Under the pieces are notes generated by a model, which worked only from the letters and a program-made list of their open reading frames with translations, did not search any database and was not told where the DNA came from. Made by a program: the position numbers and the translations under genes. Shown here piece after piece: positions 1 through 6,901 of a stretch of DNA of 27,107 nucleotides. Source of the DNA: JAAOZN01 sp964421575 (GTDB lineage Archaea; Thermoproteota; Nitrososphaeria; Nitrososphaerales; JAAOZN01). Position 1 is the stretch's first letter. Every line of letters begins with the position of its first letter. The stretch spans positions 1-27,107 of the forward strand of contig CAYQXI010000109.1 in assembly GCA_964421575.1 (NCBI GenBank), read 5' to 3'.

Positions 1-942
1 CCACTTTCAACAGCAAGAGCAGAAGCAGACCGAGTAGATATCCTCTCAGGCCTCTTTAACAACAGAACAACAGGTGCACCAATCTGTATGGTGGTCTGGA
101 ACCGCGATGTTGATTCAACACCCTATGAGGAGATTAAGGACACACCCAGACCGGGGCATGCGGATTACCCTGCGCATGTAAAGTATCTGGGGTTTGAGGA
201 CTACAGAGGGGGTGGGCGCTTCTCAGCAAGAGTGACCGTTGGGTTTGTCATGGCTGGGGCTGTAGCTAAGAAGCTCCTGAGCAGATGCTTAGGCGTGCGT
301 ATAATAGCATACACAAAAGAAATCGCGGGCATAAAAGCGTCTGATATGAGCATAGATGAGATAGAGCGGCGTAGGTACCTTAATGAAGTCAGATGCCCAG
401 ACGAAGAAGCAGCGAAACTCATGAGGGAGAAGATACTTGAGGCGAAAGAAGAAGAGGATAGCGTAGGCGGCATCGTAGAATGCATAGTAGATGGCTTAAG
501 ACCAGGGATCGGAGAGCCCATATTCAGCTCATTAGACAGCGAGCTCAGCAAAGCAATATTCTCGATACCCGCGGTTAAAGGTGTGGAGTTCGGCTTAGGC
601 TTCCAGGCAGCAAGAGTTAAAGGCTCAGAAGACAACGACGAATACACCATCCGAGACGGTAAGATCGTAACCCTAACCAACCGCTCAGGCGGGGTGCTTG
701 GCGGATTATCAACCGGCATGCCGCTCGTATTCCGAGCAGCCTTCAAACCACCATCATCAATAGCGAAGAAGCAGAAGACCGTCAATCTCAAAACTATGAG
801 GGAAGTAGAGATCAAGGTCAAAGGGCGCCACGACCCCTGCGTTGTCCCGAGGGCTGTCCCCATAGTTGAGGCGGTCACAGCGATAGTCTTAGCAGATCTG
901 GCTCTAAGAGGTGGGTACATACCAGCGGTACTAGAAAAGTGA
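1..942 (+). CDS. aroC: Chorismate synthase (5'-truncated by window edge)
   Basis: This enzyme converts 5-enolpyruvylshikimate-3-phosphate to chorismate, the last shikimate step, using reduced FMN. The reading frame is open from base 1, so the N-terminal part lies outside the window. The visible start matches the family's conserved R-x-EAD-RV-x-ILSG block followed by TTGAPI. Further on, the GxGEPIFSSLDSELSKA and NRSGGVLGG blocks and the RHDPCVVPRAVPIVEA block are typical of AroC. The stop at 940-942 is followed after 6 nt by the chorismate mutase-aminotransferase gene, so the enzyme that makes chorismate is encoded next to the one that uses it. The first ATG in the visible frame is at base 88, but conserved family sequence lies upstream of it, so it is not the start. 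The family assignment is secure; only the missing N-terminus is uncertain. Confidence 0.96.
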   Translation, partial: PLSTARAEADRVDILSGLFNNRTTGAPICMVVWNRDVDSTPYEEIKDTPRPGHADYPAHVKYLGFEDYRGGGRFSARVTVGFVMAGAVAKKLLSRCLGVRIIAYTKEIAGIKASDMSIDEIERRRYLNEVRCPDEEAAKLMREKILEAKEEEDSVGGIVECIVDGLRPGIGEPIFSSLDSELSKAIFSIPAVKGVEFGLGFQAARVKGSEDNDEYTIRDGKIVTLTNRSGGVLGGLSTGMPLVFRAAFKPPSSIAKKQKTVNLKTMREVEIKVKGRHDPCVVPRAVPIVEAVTAIVLADLALRGGYIPAVLEK

Positions 943-948
943 ACCGCT

Positions 949-2328
949 TTGGATGATAGTAAACGGCTTGAAGGAATCAGAGAGCAGATAGCTGAGAAGA
1001 CACGCATAATAGCTGAAGCGTTCTGCCAAAGAACTCTCTTAGCAAGTAAGATAGCCTCTCTAAAAGCGAAGCTCAACCTACCCATCGATGATTATTACGT
1101 GGAGAGGAATTTAGCCAAGCAGATCCGTGAAATATGTACCAAATACGGCTTAGACCCAGCTAAAGGGCTTAGGCTACTCAACCTACTTATTTCAGAATCA
1201 ATCGCCTTACAAAAATCAGCCTACAAATCCCTGCATACCCCAACAACCATATTTGAGAAAAGCAAGCGCCTAGAGCAGCAAGGCTTAAAGGTAATCCATC
1301 TAGAAGTCGGTGAACCTGACTTCGGCCCCCCTCAAAGAGTAATAGAGGCTATGATCAAGGCGCTTAAAGAGGGGCGCACACACTACACCTCAAGGTACGG
1401 TCTACCTGAGTTAAGAAGAGCGCTAGCGGATAAGATGAGCGAAAGATGGGGCGCCTCTATCAAGCCAAACGAAATCCTAGTTACACCGGGTGGGAGAGCG
1501 GCTCTACATCTAGCGCTATTAGCCACCTTAACCCAAGGAGATTCAGCCATAATAATCGAACCGGCTTGGCCAGCTTATAGGAAAAACGTCGAATCGCTTG
1601 GTTGTAGAGCTAGGGTCGTGCATACGAATCTTGAGGATAAGTGGGATCTTGATGTAAACGAAATAGAAGAGCTGATAGATGAGACAACCAAGATCATTAT
1701 TCTAAATTCGCCCAGCAACCCAACAGGCAAAGTTCTAGATAGAAAAACCGTTGAAGCGATAATAGAGGTCGCTGCCAAACACAACATAACTATATTAAGC
1801 GACGAAACATATGTTGAATTTTCATACGAAGACCGCTACAGCCTACTACCAGAGGACTGCAAAAAGATTGTAATAGGAACATTCTCTAAAGCTTGGGGCA
1901 TGACAGGCTTTAGACTAGGATACATAATCACATCAAGCGAACGCTGCACCTCCATCGCAGAGCTAGCCGGAGACCTCTACACCTGCGTATCAGAGCCGAT
2001 TCAGTGGGCTGGCGTAGCAGCGTTAGAGTGCTTTGATGAAGTTAACAAGTATGTGGTTGAGATGAAGAGGAGGCGTGACCTCGCAACATCGCTGCTAAAA
2101 CCCCTACCCATCGAATTTACGGAACCTGAAGGTGCCTTTTACATCTTCTTCAAACTCAACGGCGGATTACGTGGTGAAGAGTTTGTTGAGCAGATGCTTA
2201 AGAAGCATCAAGTAGCCCTAACACCGGGCTCCGGCTTCGGGAACTACCCTCAATTCGTTAGGCTGTCTTTCTGTGGACCAGAAGAAGAGTTACGTGAAGG
2301 CGTGGCGAGGATGCGTGAGATGCTGTGA
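949..2328 (+). CDS. Chorismate mutase (AroQ)-class I aminotransferase fusion
   Basis: This is a 459-residue two-domain protein. Residues 1-95 are an AroQ-type chorismate mutase (chorismate to prephenate). Aligned by eye to the E. coli P-protein without gaps, R11, R28, K39, D48, E52, S84 and Q88 are kept at the same numbers, while R51 is Val. Residues about 105-459 are a PLP aminotransferase of fold type I: the FSKAWG motif places the PLP lysine at K314, R322 is in GFRLGY, and R438 (FVRLSF) fits the carboxylate-binding arginine. It probably transaminates prephenate (arogenate route) or aromatic keto acids; I cannot tell which. The TTG start is supported by the exact domain register. It sits 6 nt after aroC and overlaps tyrA by 4 nt, so translation is probably coupled. 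The domains are certain; the substrate of the aminotransferase is inferred. Confidence 0.93.
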   Translation: MDDSKRLEGIREQIAEKTRIIAEAFCQRTLLASKIASLKAKLNLPIDDYYVERNLAKQIREICTKYGLDPAKGLRLLNLLISESIALQKSAYKSLHTPTTIFEKSKRLEQQGLKVIHLEVGEPDFGPPQRVIEAMIKALKEGRTHYTSRYGLPELRRALADKMSERWGASIKPNEILVTPGGRAALHLALLATLTQGDSAIIIEPAWPAYRKNVESLGCRARVVHTNLEDKWDLDVNEIEELIDETTKIIILNSPSNPTGKVLDRKTVEAIIEVAAKHNITILSDETYVEFSYEDRYSLLPEDCKKIVIGTFSKAWGMTGFRLGYIITSSERCTSIAELAGDLYTCVSEPIQWAGVAALECFDEVNKYVVEMKRRRDLATSLLKPLPIEFTEPEGAFYIFFKLNGGLRGEEFVEQMLKKHQVALTPGSGFGNYPQFVRLSFCGPEEELREGVARMREML

Positions 2329-3179
2329 ACATAGCTATAATAGGCGCAGCTGGAAACATGGGTAAGTGGTTCACCAACTACTTCATCAAAAAGGGGCACA
2401 ACGTTAGCATCTATGATAAAAGAAGGAAGGATGCCGAAGTGTTGGCAAAGGAGGTTAGCGCAGAGCACGCCCTAACCCTAAAGCAGTGCATCCACAACTC
2501 TGACGTCATCTTCCTCTCAATACCTATAGAGGTTACGCCTCAGATGCTTGCGAAGATAGGAAGAATGGTGAAAAGCAGCGTTCTGCTCGTGGAAATCTCA
2601 TCTATAAAGAGCCCTGTAATTTCAGCCCTAAGAAGACTGCCTAAACAGATCACACCTCTCTCATTGCACCCTTTATTCGGCCCGGGTCTGACCGATTTGA
2701 AGTTTGGACGTATAATCGTGGTTAAGGTGAATGATGTGAATCGTGAAGCTGAGTTAGCTAAACAGCTCTTTCCAGAGGCAAGTTTTGTAATGTGTGATGT
2801 AAAAGAGCACGATGAGATGATGGCCTATTCTCTAACCCTACCTTACTTTGTGAATCTCGCTTTTGGTCTTTCTTTATCAAAACTTGAGGTGGCGAAGCTA
2901 CGGCAATATGCTGGCACGACACTAACTGTTCAGCTTGACCTACTAGAGGCGACTATTCAGAGCAGCAAACACCTTATCTTCCCGCTATTGGTAAAGAACC
3001 CCTATTCAAAGGAAGTGGTTAAACGGTATCTTGGAGCGGTGAAAACACTTAACCAATATGTAAAGAAGGAAGCAGAGTTAGAGAAGGTTGTGAAGAAGCT
3101 AGAGAAGAAAATGTCTTCAGACCCAACATACAGTAAAGCCTACCAAAACATATACAGATTGGCTGAAAAGAGCAACTAA
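2325..3179 (+). CDS. tyrA: Prephenate/arogenate dehydrogenase
   Basis: This enzyme performs the NAD(P)-dependent oxidative decarboxylation of prephenate (or arogenate) in tyrosine synthesis. The 284-residue protein opens with a Rossmann fold (IIGAAGNMG) and a basic stretch after the second strand (YDKRRK), which may favour NADP. The HPLFGPG motif carries the catalytic histidine at about residue 115. The C-terminal half is the helical dimerisation domain of the TyrA family. The GTG start at 2325 overlaps the stop of the upstream fusion gene by 4 nt (GTGA), which indicates translational coupling. Together the two genes encode chorismate mutase, aminotransferase and dehydrogenase, enough to take chorismate to tyrosine by either order of reactions. 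The stop overlaps the convergent winged-helix gene by 4 nt. Confidence 0.93.
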   Translation: MNIAIIGAAGNMGKWFTNYFIKKGHNVSIYDKRRKDAEVLAKEVSAEHALTLKQCIHNSDVIFLSIPIEVTPQMLAKIGRMVKSSVLLVEISSIKSPVISALRRLPKQITPLSLHPLFGPGLTDLKFGRIIVVKVNDVNREAELAKQLFPEASFVMCDVKEHDEMMAYSLTLPYFVNLAFGLSLSKLEVAKLRQYAGTTLTVQLDLLEATIQSSKHLIFPLLVKNPYSKEVVKRYLGAVKTLNQYVKKEAELEKVVKKLEKKMSSDPTYSKAYQNIYRLAEKSN

Positions 3180-3457
3180 AGGCGCAGTCCAAAAGATTGA
3201 GCAAATTCTTCGAAGCGGGAGTAGGCGATAAGGAACTGGCGCCCTTGATCACTAATTCTGTATCTCGTACCCCTCTCTGCGTTAATCTCTTCAATGAGCC
3301 CACATTTGACCAAGTCCTTTAATAAGCGGCTTAAACGGGAATATGATATGTTACCCTTCCGAAGTAAGGTTGTTATACCAACACCCTTTTCCGAATCAGA
3401 ATCCCTAGCGATTGTGAGTATATCGACGACGATCCGTAAAGAGTTTCTATACACCAT
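3176..3457 (-). CDS. Winged-helix DNA-binding protein (ArnR1/HTH_45-like)
   Basis: This is a 93-residue protein that looks like a single winged helix-turn-helix. The stretch LLRKGNISYSRLSRLLKDLV fits the helix-turn-helix. It is followed by a wing (GLIEEINAERGTRYRISDQG) and a C-terminal helix that could dimerise. Small regulators of this layout are very common in Thaumarchaeota and relatives. It is downstream of a polytopic membrane protein on the same strand, and the two reading frames overlap by 11 nt, so they are almost certainly cotranscribed and coupled. Its target is unknown. Self-regulation or response to a membrane signal is possible but is inference. Confidence 0.8.
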   Translation of the reverse strand: MVYRNSLRIVVDILTIARDSDSEKGVGITTLLRKGNISYSRLSRLLKDLVKCGLIEEINAERGTRYRISDQGRQFLIAYSRFEEFAQSFGLRL

Positions 3458-4094
3458 TCCTTAACACACCCCCCTTTAATGAGGCAAACTTAACTATCGG
3501 TGCTACGAGGGTTGAGATTCCTATCAACTTTAGAATAAGCGATGTAGAGTACCAAAACGGCCAAGATAGCTCAACATAGCTTATCCACCTTAGTAGCTCG
3601 CTCAGAGCTAGGAATATAAGGCCAAGAGACAACACTAATGTCTCAGCCCTCCTCGTCTTCATATATGCTATAGCGGTTTCTACTGACGCATATATTAGTA
3701 GGTAAAAAGAAATAGACTTCAAAGCAGCTGAAATTTGGACAACGGTTAGGCTTAGTGGAAGTATAAGAGGCACCGCTAAAGCCCTCTGAGTAGCCCTTAC
3801 ATTAAGTATATATGAGAAGGCTAAGAAGAAGAAACCTAAGGTCTCTAAGAAACTTGAGGCGATGATAAAGGATGCAGTCGCAAGAGCGAGAATGGGGAGT
3901 ACACCAACATATCCAAATATGGCAAGTGCCTCAAAGGTAAAGCCTAGGAAGAGGAGGATAAATGCTGCGGCAAGCCTTAATAGAGCTGGGCTACCTATCT
4001 CCCTATATCCAGTTAACGAAATATAACCTATAGATAACCCTATAAACGCGCCAATCAAAGCTAACACACCCTCAGCCACAAGTAGGGTAGACAA
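3447..4094 (-). CDS. Polytopic membrane protein of unknown function
   Basis: This 215-residue protein is almost wholly hydrophobic, with about six to seven predicted membrane segments separated by short charged loops (for example near the YREIGSP, NVRATQ and KTRRAE stretches). There is no signal peptide and no catalytic motif that I recognise. The start is TTG at 4092-4094, with GAGGAG at 4104-4109 (minus-strand sense) nine bases upstream and a TATA-like element at 4130-4138. The downstream winged-helix gene overlaps its 3' end, which suggests a sensor-regulator pair. Such membrane protein/wHTH pairs are seen in archaea, but the function here is inference only. Confidence 0.75.
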   Translation of the reverse strand: MSTLLVAEGVLALIGAFIGLSIGYISLTGYREIGSPALLRLAAAFILLFLGFTFEALAIFGYVGVLPILALATASFIIASSFLETLGFFFLAFSYILNVRATQRALAVPLILPLSLTVVQISAALKSISFYLLIYASVETAIAYMKTRRAETLVLSLGLIFLALSELLRWISYVELSWPFWYSTSLILKLIGISTLVAPIVKFASLKGGVLRNGV

Positions 4095-4129
4095 CGCCCT
4101 AGGCTCCTCTTAATCTAACCCATTGCGGG

Positions 4130-4138
4130 TTATTAAAG
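4130..4138 (-). promoter_or_regulatory. TATA-like box for membrane protein/wHTH operon
   Basis: On the minus strand this reads CTTTAATAA. A transcript starting about 25 nt downstream (near 4109) would begin at the GAGGAG ribosome-binding site and give a leader of about 15 nt before the TTG start. Confidence 0.4.
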
Positions 4139-4209
4139 CCTTCTTTGCCTAACAACATAGACAAGCAGCTCAGCTAACTGGACTTCATCCACCACCTCTT
4201 CTTTAAAAA

Positions 4210-4219
4210 TTTTTATACC
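4210..4219 (+). promoter_or_regulatory. TATA box for the aIF1 operon
   Basis: This is a strong TATA-like element (TTTTTATACC) in an AT-rich run. The expected start of transcription is near 4240, about 70 nt before the aIF1 start and only about 9 nt before a short leader ORF at 4249. Confidence 0.5.
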
Positions 4220-4248
4220 CTTTTATCCTAATCATCTGCAGTAGGAAG

Positions 4249-4311
4249 ATGACAGGGTCGGAAGATAACTCCGTTACCGCTACTCTGATAACGTATCCAC
4301 CGGTGGTGTGA
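4249..4311 (+). CDS. Possible 20-codon leader ORF upstream of aIF1
   Basis: An ATG at 4249, preceded by AGGAAG, opens a 20-codon reading frame (MTGSEDNSVTATLITYPPVV) that stops with TGA at 4309-4311. That TGA shares its last A with the ATG of aIF1 (TGATG). With the TATA box at 4210-4219, the leader ATG would be the first start codon on the mRNA. The layout fits termination-reinitiation coupling. It may also be chance; the peptide resembles nothing I know. Confidence 0.3.
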   Translation: MTGSEDNSVTATLITYPPVV

Positions 4312-4619
4312 TGGCCGAGACCTGCAGTAAATGTGGACTTCCACGTGATCTCTGCGTCTGCGAGGAACTTAACAAACAAGAGAGTAGGATAATCATTAGA
4401 TTAGAGATGCGGCGCTTCAAGAAACCTACAACGATGATAGAGGGGCTTAATATGAAGCAGTCTGAATTAGAGAAGCTCGCACAGAGTCTTAAAACGAAGC
4501 TAGCCTGTGGCGGCACAGCAAAGGATGGATATGTGCTTCTACAAGGCGATCACAGAGAGTCTGTCAAAGAAGAACTAATAAACATGGGTTTCAATAAATC
4601 GTCAATAGAAGTACAGTAG
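4311..4619 (+). CDS. Translation initiation factor aIF1 (SUI1 family)
   Basis: This is the archaeal homologue of eIF1, which binds the small ribosomal subunit near the P site and controls start-codon fidelity. The roughly 102-residue protein begins with a Cys pair region (CSKCGLPRDLCVC) common in archaeal SUI1 proteins, then a basic strand, and the conserved LKTKLACGGTAKDGYVLLQGDH core (split here only by its length), ending with the NMGFNKSSIEV segment. The start could be GTG at 4308 or the next codon, ATG at 4311; ATG is preferred. It heads a run of same-strand genes with tiny gaps (4311-6901), and its stop overlaps the next start by one base. A leader ORF may regulate it. Confidence 0.93.
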   Translation: MAETCSKCGLPRDLCVCEELNKQESRIIIRLEMRRFKKPTTMIEGLNMKQSELEKLAQSLKTKLACGGTAKDGYVLLQGDHRESVKEELINMGFNKSSIEVQ

Positions 4620-4831
4620 TGGATAAGTTGAGTAGAGAAGAGAAGGTTGAGCGGCTGGTCAGAAGAGACATTGGTAGCATACAACCTAAACTCTGCCCTA
4701 AATGCCTTAAGCCGCTTAAACCGCTATCTCAGCTTAGTGGGTGGCTAACTCCGGACTACTATTATTGTGAAGCATGTGGCTACTCTGGTGCTGTTGCGTT
4801 TGAGGTGGTTAAGGAGGAACGTCTTGAGTAA
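4619..4831 (+). CDS. Small zinc-ribbon protein of unknown function
   Basis: This is a 70-residue protein. After a charged N-terminal helix (SREEKVERLVRRD) come two CxxC pairs (CPKC and CEAC) about 25 residues apart, with YYYCEACGYSG typical of a zinc ribbon. The GTG start at 4619 overlaps the last base of the aIF1 stop, so the two are probably translationally coupled, which hints at a role with the ribosome or RNA. There is no enzyme motif, and I do not recognise a named family. Confidence 0.8.
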   Translation: MDKLSREEKVERLVRRDIGSIQPKLCPKCLKPLKPLSQLSGWLTPDYYYCEACGYSGAVAFEVVKEERLE

Positions 4832-4834
4832 CCC

Positions 4835-5797
4835 ATGGTACCATTTACATTTATGCAAAAGGCGGCTAAAATAGTATTTCTGGTTCTTCTTGTCACCTTC
4901 TTGATCTTTTTCACAGCCTCCTTTCCGTTAGGGGCCTATGCATCTCTCGCTTTGTATGATAGTGACACGCCTCAAATTGTAAAGATGTTATATCTTTTCG
5001 TCTTCGGCTTAGTTGCGCCGATTGAGGCAAGTATTAACGCCTTAACCCTACTTACTCTGCTCTTAGTACTCTACTTGCTATTTGTCTATCTGGCTGCTAA
5101 GGGGCCTTTAGCAAATCTTTACCAGACGCTGAAAGTAATCTACTCAAGAGGGTTGGCTTATGTGCAGAGCAACACACTTATCACCGTAAGTACAGTCTTC
5201 GCTCCGCTTGTGTTAGTGAATGTTGGGTTAGAATACTTACAAAGCCTCTTAGGTGTAGCGACTGGAACGCTTCCTAGAACCGAGCCATTGGTCGACTTCG
5301 CTCTACTCACATACGCACCTCTTGCCGAAGAGTTCGGTTTCAGATTAACGATAATCGGATTAGCATCTTCTTGCTTTCTTCTTTACTGCGGTAAGGTTAG
5401 GTCTGCTCTATATGCACTATGGTGCCCCTCTGCTTTCCTAGACGCCAAGGATCCGCGAGTTAGGCTGCTCCTAAATTCCACGCTAATCTTTTCATCGCTT
5501 ATCTTCGGTTTAGCACACGTATTTTACGGCGGTGGTTGGGAGCTTGGGAAGGTTCTACCTGCTTCTGTTGCTGGGTTATGTTTGGGTTGGCTCTATATTA
5601 AATGGGGTTTTCATGCTGCGGTCCTTCTGCATCTTCTCTTTAACTACTTTTCCGGCACCTTTGATTACTTCGTCGAGCTTACGGGCTTAACCCTTCTTGC
5701 CGATGTTGTATCAATGACTGTTTACTTGTTTGGTGTGGTAGTGCTGGTTTGGCTCGCCCTAAGATTAGCTTCTCTCACTAAGGATAGGAAGGATTAA
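4835..5797 (+). CDS. CPBP-family intramembrane glutamic protease (CAAX/Abi-like)
   Basis: This is a 320-residue integral membrane protein with about eight hydrophobic segments. The three motifs of the CPBP (Rce1-like) family are all present. E165-E166 with R170 lie in AEEFGFR, H228 is in FGLAHVFYGG, and H266 is in LHLLFNYF with its conserved Asn. These are the residues expected to activate water inside the membrane. The substrate is unknown; members range from prenyl-protein processing to bacteriocin immunity. The start is ATG at 4835, 3 nt after the preceding stop; a second ATG is at 4853. It lies within the aIF1 gene string, but a functional link is not evident. Confidence 0.88.
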   Translation: MVPFTFMQKAAKIVFLVLLVTFLIFFTASFPLGAYASLALYDSDTPQIVKMLYLFVFGLVAPIEASINALTLLTLLLVLYLLFVYLAAKGPLANLYQTLKVIYSRGLAYVQSNTLITVSTVFAPLVLVNVGLEYLQSLLGVATGTLPRTEPLVDFALLTYAPLAEEFGFRLTIIGLASSCFLLYCGKVRSALYALWCPSAFLDAKDPRVRLLLNSTLIFSSLIFGLAHVFYGGGWELGKVLPASVAGLCLGWLYIKWGFHAAVLLHLLFNYFSGTFDYFVELTGLTLLADVVSMTVYLFGVVVLVWLALRLASLTKDRKD

Positions 5798-5819
5798 ATT
5801 GGGATGGAAGGAAAGCTAG

Positions 5820-6362
5820 GTGTGTGTCAGATTGTGTATCTTAGGTAAAGATAGACTGTTAGCCCTAATAGAGGAGAATAAGTGCATCTACCCTTTCGAC
5901 AGAGCTCTCTTAGATGGCGATGGATACGTCTTGACCGTCAAAGAAGAGACCACCTTAAACTACTTGGAGCATAAGAACCTAATATCGTATGAAATCGTTT
6001 TTACACCACCAAATATAGTAGCGCACCTAACAGCGAAGAGCAGATATGGTAGGATGGGGTTATCCTTCCTTAATGCTGCGAAGGTTCACAGCGGGTTTAT
6101 AGGCCGATTGGCGCTTGAATTAGTAAATCTAAATAATAACAGAACACCCATAACGATTAAGAGAGGAGATCCACTTATGCACATAGAGTTTATGACAAGG
6201 GAAGGAGAACCATCACCCTACATGGGCGACTACCTATTCCAATATATGAATGACGAAGAGGTGGCGGTCTATCTCGACTTAATAAATAAGAAGTTTCCAA
6301 ACCTCTACCCGCCCGGATTCTTAGAAAAGAAGGCAAAGAATCGTGTAATGTCAGAAATTTAG
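5820..6362 (+). CDS. dCTP deaminase/dUTPase-superfamily protein
   Basis: This is a 180-residue trimeric-nucleotidohydrolase-fold protein. It most resembles dCTP deaminase (dCTP to dUTP plus ammonia). The SRYGRMGL stretch gives S74 and R78 with the same four-residue spacing as S111/R115 of the E. coli enzyme, and E100 in LALELVN matches the catalytic glutamate. The motif before it reads AKVHSGFIG where the family usually has DPG(F/W), so the Asp is lost and one residue is missing. Starts possible are GTG at 5820 or TTG at 5832; the latter would place the CILGKDRL block at the N-terminus, as in the canonical family start. The next gene follows after 11 nt. It could be deaminase, bifunctional deaminase-dUTPase, or a divergent relative. 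Confidence 0.85.
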   Translation: MCVRLCILGKDRLLALIEENKCIYPFDRALLDGDGYVLTVKEETTLNYLEHKNLISYEIVFTPPNIVAHLTAKSRYGRMGLSFLNAAKVHSGFIGRLALELVNLNNNRTPITIKRGDPLMHIEFMTREGEPSPYMGDYLFQYMNDEEVAVYLDLINKKFPNLYPPGFLEKKAKNRVMSEI

Positions 6363-6373
6363 GGGGGAATAGA

Positions 6374-6901
6374 GTGGTTAGATCAGAGCGAAGTGGCCCA
6401 ATAAGTGGGAAACAACATACGGTTATAATATCTCGGCTTGCATCTGAACTTCAGAAAACCATTAACACCGGATTAGCTTCAATAAGAGTTATGAAGCAAG
6501 TCGATGAAGTTGTTAAATCTAACCTTGAGAGGAGAATAGCTGCGGTGCTCAAGAAGCTCGATAAGCTTCTAAACATTAACGCTAAGACTGAGGTTGGAAA
6601 TAGAGTCGGTCTGCTATACGTTAAGCTAATATCTATACAAGAAATTGTGAAGGGTAGTGGAGAAGGTTACCGCCTTGCTTGCTTACCTAAAGGTCAAGTT
6701 AACGTTTCTATGCTCAAAGAGCTTCTTAAAATCGATGAGGAAATAGCGCAATTCATAAACAGCCTATATGAGTTGATCCCCCAGAAATCCACAGTTAAAG
6801 AAGAGGGTTTAAGAGAAGCAGAGGAAATCGTTGAAGACCTATTCTCTCTACTACAAAGGAGGCAAGAGCTCATAGCGGAGCTTAAGCGAACTAGAGGTTA
6901 A
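6374..6901 (+). CDS. Helical/coiled-coil protein of unknown function
   Basis: This 175-residue protein is predicted almost entirely alpha-helical, with heptad-like stretches near residues 20-70 (SNLERRIAAVLKKLDKLL) and 135-173 (EEIVEDLFSLLQRRQELIAE). It has no Cys motif, membrane segment or catalytic signature, and I do not recognise a family. The GTG start is backed by a run of six Gs at 6362-6367, six bases upstream. It is the last gene of the aIF1 string and its 3' end overlaps the convergent TFB gene by 11 nt. Confidence 0.72.
   Translation: MVRSERSGPISGKQHTVIISRLASELQKTINTGLASIRVMKQVDEVVKSNLERRIAAVLKKLDKLLNINAKTEVGNRVGLLYVKLISIQEIVKGSGEGYRLACLPKGQVNVSMLKELLKIDEEIAQFINSLYELIPQKSTVKEEGLREAEEIVEDLFSLLQRRQELIAELKRTRG

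Noticed and set aside
201..1085. Long minus-strand open frame of 294 codons
   Set aside because: It lies opposite chorismate synthase and the start of the mutase fusion, and its protein is Ser/Leu-rich with no family likeness; it is the mirror of real coding sequence.
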